A stretch of DNA of 38,938 nucleotides from Prevotella sp. (GTDB taxonomy: Bacteria > Bacteroidota > Bacteroidia > Bacteroidales > Bacteroidaceae): positions 1 to 38,938 of the forward strand of contig JAGCRH010000068.1 in assembly GCA_017964785.1 (NCBI GenBank), in the 5' to 3' direction. Shown piece by piece: positions 1-7,275 of the stretch (its first letter is position 1; every line of letters begins with the position of its first letter). Below the pieces are notes generated by a model. It did no database searches and had not been told where the DNA came from. It was given only the letters and a program-made list of their open reading frames with translations. The position numbers and the translations under genes are program-made.

Positions 1-614
1 ACTATGTAGGTCAGGTTCCTGGTTGTAAGACCCTTACTGGTGATTGGCTTGATATCGGCTCTAACTATAACAACGATTATGTGAGCAACATCAACCGTGT
101 TCCCGCCAAGGCCATGCCTGTCTATCTGTTCACACAGAGTGAACTGCAGTTCCTCATTGCCGAGGTGCAGGCTCGTTTCGGCAACAACGACGCTGCTGCC
201 AAGGCTGCTTACGAGGCTGCTGTGAAGGCTGACTTTGCTTCTCGCGGCATCGCTGGTGCTGACGCCTTCCTCGCTGCTCCGAAGACCAGTTGGAGTGCTC
301 AGGCCAGTCAGGCTGACAAGCTGAAGATGCTCTACATGCAGAAGTGGGTGGCTTTCTTCTATCGCAACCACATGGAGGCTTGGTCTGAGGCCCGTCGTAC
401 CGATGTGCCCGCTCTCTCCTCAGTTTCTGCTAAGGACGTTTTTGAAGGCTCTACTGACTACAAGGCTGGTGACTTCATCAATCCAGGTATCAACTTCATC
501 GAGGGCGAAGGTCTGGCTAAGCGTGTGCCTTATCCTGGCAATGCCCGTCAGTATAACAGAAACACACCTGCTGTGAAGTATCTGAACGACCGCGTATTCT
601 GGGATGTGAAATAG
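1..614 (+). CDS. SusD-like nutrient-binding outer-membrane lipoprotein, 3' part only
   Basis: The reading frame is open from base 3, so the gene starts upstream of the window and only the C-terminal ~200 residues are present. The segment LYMQKWVAFFYRNHMEAWSE followed by ARRTDVP resembles the C-terminal alpha-helical region of the SusD-like_2 branch of the SusD/RagB superfamily, surface lipoproteins that act as lid and ligand binder over a SusC-type TonB-dependent channel. The frame ends in TAG at 612-614, and two small lipoprotein genes follow at 38 and 15 nt, suggesting one operon. The order SusD-like, Ig-like lipoprotein, lipid-binding-like lipoprotein matches my recollection of the B. thetaiotaomicron BT2261-2264 peptide-transport locus. 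The partner susC should lie just upstream of base 1. Family assignment is fairly secure; the peptide substrate is inference. Confidence 0.85.
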   Translation, partial: YVGQVPGCKTLTGDWLDIGSNYNNDYVSNINRVPAKAMPVYLFTQSELQFLIAEVQARFGNNDAAAKAAYEAAVKADFASRGIAGADAFLAAPKTSWSAQASQADKLKMLYMQKWVAFFYRNHMEAWSEARRTDVPALSSVSAKDVFEGSTDYKAGDFINPGINFIEGEGLAKRVPYPGNARQYNRNTPAVKYLNDRVFWDVK

Positions 615-652
615 TGAGAAGAAGTAATAATCATCAAAATAGACAATAGTAT

Positions 653-1369
653 ATGAAAAAGATATTTTTCTATGGTCTGATACTTGGAATGTCTGTTTTT
701 GGTCTGACATCGTGCAGTGATGACTACGAAAAGACAGACTCCCGTCTGACCTATTATGTAAATCTGGAAATGCAGGGTGATGCATTCGTTCAGGTGCCCA
801 TTGGTACCAGTTATTCTGATGCTGGTTGTAAGGCTACGATGAACGGACAGGATGCCACCAATCGCATTGTCACGACAGGTATTGATGCCATCGATGTGAA
901 TACCGCCGGCCTTTATACGGTGACTTACTCTGCTGTCAACGACGACGGTTTCCCCGCTTCGGTATCTCGTACAGTGGCTGTCTGTGACCCAACTATTACC
1001 ACTAATATTGCTGGTACATGGACTACTCAGGCTGGAACACAGCGTATCTATGGTGGCGCAACTGTAACACCGTTTGCTGGCTATACTTGTAAGATTACGA
1101 AGGCTGCTCCTGGCATCTTCGCTGTTTCTGACTTCTTCGCCGGTTACTATGACCAGCGTGCCGGTTATGGAAGCAGTTACGCTTGTAAGGGTTATTTACA
1201 GTTGTTGGCCGACAACACACTCGTCTGCTTGAGCAACGGTGTGGCTGGCTGGGGTGACTCTCTTGATGAGGGTACCTTCGCAGGTACATTCGATCCCGAA
1301 ACGGAGACTCTGACTTGGCAGTGCGATTATGCTGGCTCTATGACGTTCTATATTACATTAAACAAATAA
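653..1369 (+). CDS. Ig-like domain lipoprotein (BT_2262/DUF5012 type)
   Basis: A 238-residue lipoprotein precursor with lipobox LTSC (Cys21) and an acidic +2/+3 (SDD). Residues ~30-112 form a DUF5011/BT_2262-like immunoglobulin fold; the segment VPIGTSYSDAGCKA followed later by GLYTVTYSAVNDDG is characteristic. The remainder (~115-238) is beta-rich and Gly/Tyr-rich, with a C-terminal strand FYITLNK. It lies 38 nt after the SusD-like gene and 15 nt before the next lipoprotein, so it is probably co-transcribed. In the B. thetaiotaomicron complex, small lipoproteins of this kind sit on the outer surface of the SusCD transporter; by analogy this would be an accessory surface subunit. No catalytic motif is visible. 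Confidence 0.82.
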   Translation: MKKIFFYGLILGMSVFGLTSCSDDYEKTDSRLTYYVNLEMQGDAFVQVPIGTSYSDAGCKATMNGQDATNRIVTTGIDAIDVNTAGLYTVTYSAVNDDGFPASVSRTVAVCDPTITTNIAGTWTTQAGTQRIYGGATVTPFAGYTCKITKAAPGIFAVSDFFAGYYDQRAGYGSSYACKGYLQLLADNTLVCLSNGVAGWGDSLDEGTFAGTFDPETETLTWQCDYAGSMTFYITLNK

Positions 1370-1384
1370 GAATAGTTAGTAATT

Positions 1385-1900
1385 ATGAAGAAATATATTT
1401 CAATAATGGCAATGGCACTGATGCTCTCTTGGGGCTTCACTGCCTGCGATGTGGAGACCGACGAAGAGCCCGGTGGAACCAACATTCAGGATATGTGCGG
1501 TAACTGGGATGTTACGTGGTATGTTGTATGGCCTAATGGAGAAGAGGAAGAGTGGACCGATGGTACTATCTTTACCTACAACAAGGCTGATAATGGCACC
1601 ACACAGATGTGGATGTCTGATCAGGATTCATACCTGGGTTTGCAGTTCCTTGCAAACATCGACTACGCTGCCAAGACCTTTACCGCTGCTGAGAGCGAAA
1701 ATGTTGAAGGCGGGGGTAAGGTTACTGTAACCAACGGTAAGATCCTTCCGGGCGCTGGCAAGAACCTCCACGGTGTAGCCTGCGATAGCATCTCATTTGA
1801 GATTACATTCAGCGATGACCCGTATCCTGCAAAATACGGTTATGCTGACTTCTCTCACTATCGCGTAGAAGGAAAGAAGTACTCTGGCTTCACAGAGTAA
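1385..1900 (+). CDS. Lipid-binding/lipocalin-like small lipoprotein (PF12888-like)
   Basis: A 171-residue lipoprotein precursor with signal MKKYISIMAMALMLSWGFTAC (lipid-modified Cys21). The mature part opens with an acidic linker and then a compact beta-barrel-like sequence (DMCGNWDVTWYVV near residues 37-50; SISFEITFSDDPYPAKYGYADFSHYRVEG near the end), which fits the Bacteroidota family annotated as lipid-binding lipoprotein. It is the last gene of the SusD-like operon and is followed 24 nt downstream by strong hairpins. In BT2261-2264-type complexes a small lipoprotein of this class is part of the transporter. The lipid-binding name comes from fold similarity only. Confidence 0.78.
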   Translation: MKKYISIMAMALMLSWGFTACDVETDEEPGGTNIQDMCGNWDVTWYVVWPNGEEEEWTDGTIFTYNKADNGTTQMWMSDQDSYLGLQFLANIDYAAKTFTAAESENVEGGGKVTVTNGKILPGAGKNLHGVACDSISFEITFSDDPYPAKYGYADFSHYRVEGKKYSGFTE

Positions 1901-1923
1901 TCCTTGAGGATCATATAAAAAAC

Positions 1924-1951
1924 GATGGCGGTGTTTTTCAACATCGCCATC
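1924..1951. terminator. Hairpin downstream of the SusD-like operon
   Basis: GATGGCG (1924-1930) pairs with CGCCATC (1945-1951), and the stem continues inward through TGTT/AACA with one G-T pair. It lies 24 nt after the stop of the small lipoprotein, at a convergent junction. The following AT-rich run is only a weak U-tract. Confidence 0.6.
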
Positions 1952-1954
1952 ATT

Positions 1955-1998
1955 TATAAACAAATGGCTGGTGTTTGAGCACCAGCCATTTGTTTATA
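1955..1998. terminator. 19-bp perfect inverted repeat at a convergent junction
   Basis: Arms 1955-1973 and 1980-1998 are perfectly complementary over 19 bp around a 6-nt loop (TTTGAG). The outer part of the stem is A/T-rich, so RNA from either strand ends its stem in A/U pairs. It lies between the ends of two converging operons and probably serves both as a bidirectional terminator. Confidence 0.72.
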
Positions 1999-2003
1999 TA
2001 CAT

Positions 2004-2021
2004 CTGCATCAGATGATGCAG
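2004..2021. terminator. Third small hairpin, next to the end of the BACON lipoprotein gene
   Basis: CTGCATC (2004-2010) pairs with GATGCAG (2015-2021) around a 4-nt loop AGAT. It is 12 nt beyond the stop codon of the minus-strand BACON lipoprotein, where a terminator for that operon would be expected. There is no convincing U-tract. Confidence 0.4.
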
Positions 2022-2033
2022 GAGAAAACACGA

Positions 2034-3398
2034 TTATTTGTGGAAGAGTTTAAAATTTGTGGGAAGGTTCTCACGGCTCTTAGACTTGATTCCACCCTTG
2101 GCTGCAGCCCTACGTGCTGCAGCAGTAGTAGCCTTTACAAACAGCGTGGTTCCACCCTCAGGGATTTCCCACCACCAACCTTGAGTATAATCAGGATCAG
2201 TTGCCATGATGCAAAGGTCTGTCGACACAATGCCGTCAGGAGTGATGTCAAACGCAATAACATCTTGGTCTGATACGCTCATCAGGAGATTGCCATAATC
2301 ACCATAATCGGGATCTACCAATATACCTAATTTTTGGTAAGCATATATGTAGAGTTTGTCTGCTGTGTAGAAACCATAGATCGTATTGCCTGGAACATAG
2401 AAGTCCTTTAAGATAACATCACCTTCTTCAGCGTCTTCGCCCTTATATTCCTCAATGGTGAAATTGCCCAGGTCATAGGTGTTCTGGCCAGACCAATAGA
2501 AGGTGAATGTACCCAATAACGGGTTCTCCTCTTCTTGGGGATCTTGGGGATCGGTAGCCTCTGCACCCTTCTGTGTGACGGTTATGGTCTTCGTAATGTC
2601 CAGCGTCTTCACGGTAATCGTGCCTTCACGTGCCTCGCCAGTATTCTCAGCGACACTTACGAAAAGCGTGTCGGCCGTGGCATTGAATTCACATGCCATC
2701 CAGTCAGCACCAGCCTCTACCGACACAGGACGGGAGTGCTCAATGGCAATAGGCTGAACACCGCCTGTATTTGGCACTTCAATGGCAGTCTTCTCAAGAT
2801 TAAATAAGATGGCATTCTGAGTAATCACCAAGGTGTCCTTCACAACGCCGGTCTGGATAGCCACAAAGCCAATACGCTCGGTCTCTGTATCGTTCGAGGC
2901 TGCCACAATCTCAATGTTACTGGTCGCGCTGTTAAACGATGCTGTCAGCCAGTCGGTCAGGCTGGCAACAGTCACATTGGTCGTTTGGGCAACAGGAATG
3001 CTGATCTTCGCATTGTCTGTATCTGCCATCTGATATACATTACCCTCGACAAGTCCGTAGATGATGCCACGCTGGGTGATATTAACCTCCTTGGTAGCGG
3101 TGGCTGATTTCAGTAAAACATTTGTTGAGCGACCTTCCAGTCTGTCATTAGCGGCAACTGTCAGGGTGACGGTGTTGCCACTAACAGCAACAGTCAGCCA
3201 GTCTACATTAGAGGTAGCAGTGATCGCCTCAGAACTATTAACAACGATAGACCCAGTACCGCCTGCTGCCTCAAAGAAGGCATCAGCGCTCTTCAGTGAG
3301 AGTTGGGCAGGAGCGGTGTACGTGGGATCATCATTGCTGCAGGACGTGAATGAAATCACGCCTGCCAGCAATATCATGATACTTAATAATTTTTTCAT
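2034..3398 (-). CDS. Lipoprotein with three BACON-like domains
   Basis: A 454-residue lipoprotein precursor with signal MKKLLSIMILLAGVISFTSC (Cys20); an ATG two codons upstream (3404) is possible but adds only MY. Three tandem BACON-like modules follow, at roughly residues 25-115, 115-200 and 200-285, each with a DWLTV/DWLTA/DWMAC-type strand and ending in a VNITQRG/LVITQNA/ITVTQKG strand. A Pro/Glu-rich linker (DPQDPQEEENP) then leads to a C-terminal domain of ~165 residues that I cannot assign. BACON domains are surface-exposed binding or spacer modules in Bacteroidota. It is the last gene of the susC operon, 13 nt after the DUF4302 gene, and is probably a surface accessory lipoprotein. Confidence 0.82.
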   Translation of the reverse strand: MKKLLSIMILLAGVISFTSCSNDDPTYTAPAQLSLKSADAFFEAAGGTGSIVVNSSEAITATSNVDWLTVAVSGNTVTLTVAANDRLEGRSTNVLLKSATATKEVNITQRGIIYGLVEGNVYQMADTDNAKISIPVAQTTNVTVASLTDWLTASFNSATSNIEIVAASNDTETERIGFVAIQTGVVKDTLVITQNAILFNLEKTAIEVPNTGGVQPIAIEHSRPVSVEAGADWMACEFNATADTLFVSVAENTGEAREGTITVKTLDITKTITVTQKGAEATDPQDPQEEENPLLGTFTFYWSGQNTYDLGNFTIEEYKGEDAEEGDVILKDFYVPGNTIYGFYTADKLYIYAYQKLGILVDPDYGDYGNLLMSVSDQDVIAFDITPDGIVSTDLCIMATDPDYTQGWWWEIPEGGTTLFVKATTAAARRAAAKGGIKSKSRENLPTNFKLFHK

Positions 3399-3411
3399 AT
3401 ACATTATTCAA

Positions 3412-4716
3412 TTAATCGTTAAACGGATCAAGATTCTTATCCCAAACTGTAATGATATTGTTAGGAATATCATCATCGGCAAGTTGAATCCACATCGGAG
3501 ACTTGGGGTTGTCGCATGTCAGTGTAAAGGTCCTTACAACAGGAACCACACTGCCATTTTCATCAAGTTCAGGACTACAGCCGAATGGAACCACCATATA
3601 ATCGAAACGGGCATTTTTCACATACCAGTCGCCATTGCTGTAGTTTCCCTTGGGATAATATACAAGTCTGACCTTGTCATCGCCAACCAACTCATATTGG
3701 AAGCCGATGACACCACCGTAACCGCTACTATTGAAGGTGAAGCCCCAATAAGAGCCGTTCTTGCCGAAGTAGAAATAGGCAAGCTGCTCACCCAGCTCAG
3801 GCATGATCTGTTCCTTGATAGCCGTCCAGAAAGGAATACCGAATTCACCCATGTTACTCAGGCTACAAGCCCATAGACCTTCAACCAAAGTGGAATTGAT
3901 GGGAGGTACGATGCCGTTCAGCACAATGCTGGCATCGGTGGTACTGGGGAAGTCGTATGTATCGGCAACATACTTGAATCCGCTAATCTCCTTGTTGTTG
4001 ATGTTGATAGGCTCGTAGAACTCGATACCTGCGTCGGTCACCACGAAAGGCACGTTGATCGTGGTATCGGTAGTGGCCGTAGCATAGGTCATCTCGAAAT
4101 TACGGTTTGTCTTGACAATGTCTACGTCTGTGCTACCAATTGTCATGGTGTACTTGGGGAAGTCCATGTCATCCTCGACAGCATTGACTTTCTCAATATA
4201 CTCGGCCCAGTTGTCGCCCTGATAGGGAACCATCGTGGCATAGTTGCCGCTTTTCTTACCCTTCAGGACAATCTTCTCGTCTGATGCAGAGATAAACTCA
4301 AAGTCGTAGTCGCCTTCCCAGCCCGTTCCAGCAGAACCTAAGACGGGGTCTGGTGTGGAGAACTTATGGAAGATGTCGTTGAAGGTGTCGAACGACAAGA
4401 CGACACCAGCACTCTGCGTAATCTTGTAATAGCTCTCGGCTGAAGCCTCTGGTTCGTCAATGTCGCTGGCTGCAGTCACCTTGCCGTCGGCGGAGAACTT
4501 CAGAAGAACATTGTATCCACCATACGTACGATAAGGTGAAGGATAATACTTCATCAGCCAACCATGTTCTGCACCAGCAAGAATTTCGTAGTCGGCAGCA
4601 ATAGCCTCTTCGGCGCGCTGAGCCGAGGGCTTGTCAAAGATGTCCTCCTGGTCTTTCAGACATGATGTCAGCAAACTCAGGAACACAACGCCTAATAATA
4701 TATGTATTTTCTTCAT
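3412..4716 (-). CDS. DUF4302 family lipoprotein
   Basis: A 434-residue lipoprotein precursor with lipobox LLTSC (Cys19). The mature N-terminus carries the pattern RAEEAIAADYEILAGAEHGW followed by LMKYYPSP and a Tyr/Gly-rich strand, typical of the DUF4302 family encoded in Bacteroidota susC-susD operons beside a zinc-binding metallopeptidase. The rest is beta-rich with many aromatic residues. It lies 12 nt downstream of the metallopeptidase and 13 nt upstream of the BACON lipoprotein, so it is the fourth gene of a five-gene operon. Function is unknown; a surface ligand-binding role beside the SusCD pair is inferred from context. Confidence 0.85.
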   Translation of the reverse strand: MKKIHILLGVVFLSLLTSCLKDQEDIFDKPSAQRAEEAIAADYEILAGAEHGWLMKYYPSPYRTYGGYNVLLKFSADGKVTAASDIDEPEASAESYYKITQSAGVVLSFDTFNDIFHKFSTPDPVLGSAGTGWEGDYDFEFISASDEKIVLKGKKSGNYATMVPYQGDNWAEYIEKVNAVEDDMDFPKYTMTIGSTDVDIVKTNRNFEMTYATATTDTTINVPFVVTDAGIEFYEPININNKEISGFKYVADTYDFPSTTDASIVLNGIVPPINSTLVEGLWACSLSNMGEFGIPFWTAIKEQIMPELGEQLAYFYFGKNGSYWGFTFNSSGYGGVIGFQYELVGDDKVRLVYYPKGNYSNGDWYVKNARFDYMVVPFGCSPELDENGSVVPVVRTFTLTCDNPKSPMWIQLADDDIPNNIITVWDKNLDPFND

Positions 4717-4728
4717 ATTGCTTCTTAA

Positions 4729-5604
4729 TTAATCAAGTGTTTGCAAATCTAACATAGTAACATTGGCAGAACGACGCTGAACAATCTCACGCAGTTTGTC
4801 GATGTCGATTTCCCAAGCCGTTTTGAGCCAGTCGCGCACAATGTCGAGTTTTGACTCAATGGCTGCTTTTCCGTCTGGGCTTGCCTTGGCCAACTGAGCG
4901 TCCCACCAAGCCTGGTCGTGCGTTACGTAGTTGGCAATAATCTCAACGAAGTCCTCTCGAGCCTCACGGCTGGCATAGTCCGTGATAAAGCCCAGGTCGA
5001 GCCATTCGTCTTCATCCAGATTGACCCAACTCTCAGACTGATAGTTGGCTGCCGTGACCTCATTGAATTCAACGGGATAGGGCTTCGTCTGATGGAGGAT
5101 ATGGGCAAACTCATGGTGCATGGTCTTGAAGAACCAGTAGTTCAGGAACTCGATGTCTGGATTCTTGTAGTCAATATTGTTGACGTTGTAGAGGGTAATC
5201 TTCATACCGCCCTCAGCGACGCCCAGCGTCACGGAACCGTCGTTGTAGCCGTAAGAGCCGACGAAATGCATGATTTTCGGGCAGTACTTACGGATGAAGT
5301 CACGTCCCAACAGTTCTTCATACGACTCGATCCACAGATACTTAGTCAGTTTGGCCAGCGCAACAGCCTTGTCGTAACTGGCAGGGGCAAGGTTCTTCTC
5401 TGTATCGCTCTCCTTATATTCGAAACGATATTTCAACTGAATATTGTAGGGTTGCTGATAGTTGACCTCCAGCCACTTGTCGAGCGGGGTGGGATTGACT
5501 ATCGTCTCATCGGGGAAGATACTCTTCTCGTCAAGTTTGTCCTCGCTGCATGATGCCATCAGAAACATGGCACCCAATGCTAAAAGATAATATCTTATTT
5601 TCAT
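4729..5604 (-). CDS. Putative zinc metallopeptidase lipoprotein (Mx1-type)
   Basis: A 291-residue lipoprotein precursor with lipobox MASC (Cys19). A canonical HExxH site is present at residues 164-168 (MHHEFAHILHQ), with acidic residues at ~217-221 (AREDFVEIIANYV) that could supply a third zinc ligand, as in gluzincins. Length and context fit the Bacteroidota family annotated putative zinc-binding metallopeptidase (PF15890). It is third in the susC-susD operon, 18 nt after susD. A lipid-anchored peptidase next to a SusCD importer suggests trimming of proteins or peptides before uptake. Peptidase activity and substrate are inferred; the HExxH motif is seen directly. Confidence 0.86.
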   Translation of the reverse strand: MKIRYYLLALGAMFLMASCSEDKLDEKSIFPDETIVNPTPLDKWLEVNYQQPYNIQLKYRFEYKESDTEKNLAPASYDKAVALAKLTKYLWIESYEELLGRDFIRKYCPKIMHFVGSYGYNDGSVTLGVAEGGMKITLYNVNNIDYKNPDIEFLNYWFFKTMHHEFAHILHQTKPYPVEFNEVTAANYQSESWVNLDEDEWLDLGFITDYASREAREDFVEIIANYVTHDQAWWDAQLAKASPDGKAAIESKLDIVRDWLKTAWEIDIDKLREIVQRRSANVTMLDLQTLD

Positions 5605-5622
5605 AATGCTATTCCTTTATTG

Positions 5623-7248
5623 TTATTTATTACGTGGATTGGGGGTCAAACCGGCAGAAATGACGTCAGCAGGCAACTGCAAGGCACGGCGTGGGTCGTC
5701 GAGCAGCAACTTGTCGTCGGGCTGTCCCTCACGGTTGTGGGCTATCTCGATACCCCAGCGCTTAATGTCACACCAGCGACCGCCTTCCTGCATCATCTGG
5801 CAACGGCGCATGTGCAGGATGAACTGGATCATATTCTCCTGAGGAGAACCTTCCGCATCAATGGTAAATCCTAACGGGTGGAGGTGCTTCTTGGCTGTGC
5901 CGTTGTCGGCACTGGCAACAACAGGACCACCATTGCCGTCGTCCATGTACTTCATACCAGTACCTGTCTCTGCGTCATAGGTGCCGTAGCACAGGTCAAC
6001 CAGTTCCTGAGTTGTCTGCATACCACTACCAGTATTGGTGGACAGCCAGAGGTTCATGTCCTTTAAGGCATTGGCCAGATCACCTTTTACAGCGTATGCC
6101 TCAGCACGGCAGAGCAGTGTCTCGTCGCCACAGAGTTGAACATAGACGTTACGACGATAACCGATGCGGTTCACCTTGTCGGTATACTCAAAGTAACCAT
6201 AGTACTTGGAAATATTCAGCGTCTGGACAGGACCCCAGCAGGAATGAGACATCAACAAGCCGACATTTACAGGTGAGTCCCAATCTCCCCAGATACCTGA
6301 GGCGCGATAGGTCTCCATCTTGGCAATATTGGGCTGATCATGACCATAGCGGTTGCCAAGGCTCCAGGCACCAAGGATATAACCACTTGACGAGTAGGCT
6401 GTCTGCAACAGGAAATTGGCATTCTCACTCGCATTGATATAGGCATTACAACGGGTCTCATAGTCAGAAGCCAGTTCTTTGACGAGATGGGTCCAGTTGC
6501 GCAAGTTATTAGAAGGATTGCTACCCAAAGCAGCAGTGGCATACTCGATACACTTGTCCCATTTCTGGTAGAATAGGTTAAAACGGGCCGCGAAAGCGTA
6601 TGCAGCCTTCTTGTTGAAATGATACTTGGGAACGGTATAGATGTTATCATCAATCAAAGGCAGACCTTCCTCGATATCATCGCTGATATGCTTGTAGAGT
6701 TCAGCCATCGTGCCACGCTGGTAGTCTGGTTTGACCAGCGTCTCAGGAGCCAGGGAATAGGGCAGCCCCATATCTGTATCGGCAGTTGTGGGATTGTAGC
6801 CCAAGCAGAACACATTCGCCAGTTGAAAGTGAGCCCATGCACGGCAGAGCAGCGCCTCACCGCGATAGGCATTCATATCGGCAGGATTTCCCATCTCTTC
6901 GATGGCAGCCAAAGCCTGATTGGCGTGAGCGGCAGCCATATAGCAGGCATCCCATACAGACTGGGCAGCATCGTTATCCGTGCTGGTCTGGTCTTTCCAG
7001 AGATAAGCCTCTTCCTGCTCCAGTTCTGCAATATCGTAGGTGGAACCATTATCGCGGGCATTATCCGACGACATCTCCAAGATCAGATTGGAGTTGTTTT
7101 GCGCATAGGCACTTACCAGCAGTTTGGAAACCTTATCCACAGTGTTCACCTCTGCACGATCATCGGGCACTTTGTCCAGATAGTCGTCGCAAGAAGTCAA
7201 TGCCAGTAAACTGGTAGCGAAAATATATACTAAATAATGTCTTTTCAT
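5623..7248 (-). CDS. SusD/RagB family outer-membrane lipoprotein
   Basis: A 541-residue lipoprotein precursor with signal MKRHYLVYIFATSLLALTSC (Cys20) followed by DDYLDKVPDDRAEV, the classic SusD N-terminal motif. TPR-like helices with GEALLCRAWAHFQLANVF (residues ~130-147) and a second DETLLCRAEAYA helix in the C-terminal half are diagnostic of SusD/RagB. The C-terminus contains FILHMRRCQMMQEGGRWCDI, then KRWGIE, and ends NPRNK, as usual for the family. It starts 27 nt after the susC stop. It should form the lid of the SusC channel and bind the imported ligand. The neighbouring metallopeptidase hints at peptides, but the sequence alone does not fix the ligand. Confidence 0.95.
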   Translation of the reverse strand: MKRHYLVYIFATSLLALTSCDDYLDKVPDDRAEVNTVDKVSKLLVSAYAQNNSNLILEMSSDNARDNGSTYDIAELEQEEAYLWKDQTSTDNDAAQSVWDACYMAAAHANQALAAIEEMGNPADMNAYRGEALLCRAWAHFQLANVFCLGYNPTTADTDMGLPYSLAPETLVKPDYQRGTMAELYKHISDDIEEGLPLIDDNIYTVPKYHFNKKAAYAFAARFNLFYQKWDKCIEYATAALGSNPSNNLRNWTHLVKELASDYETRCNAYINASENANFLLQTAYSSSGYILGAWSLGNRYGHDQPNIAKMETYRASGIWGDWDSPVNVGLLMSHSCWGPVQTLNISKYYGYFEYTDKVNRIGYRRNVYVQLCGDETLLCRAEAYAVKGDLANALKDMNLWLSTNTGSGMQTTQELVDLCYGTYDAETGTGMKYMDDGNGGPVVASADNGTAKKHLHPLGFTIDAEGSPQENMIQFILHMRRCQMMQEGGRWCDIKRWGIEIAHNREGQPDDKLLLDDPRRALQLPADVISAGLTPNPRNK

Positions 7249-7275
7249 ATTTCTTCTATCATTAAATGTATGAGA

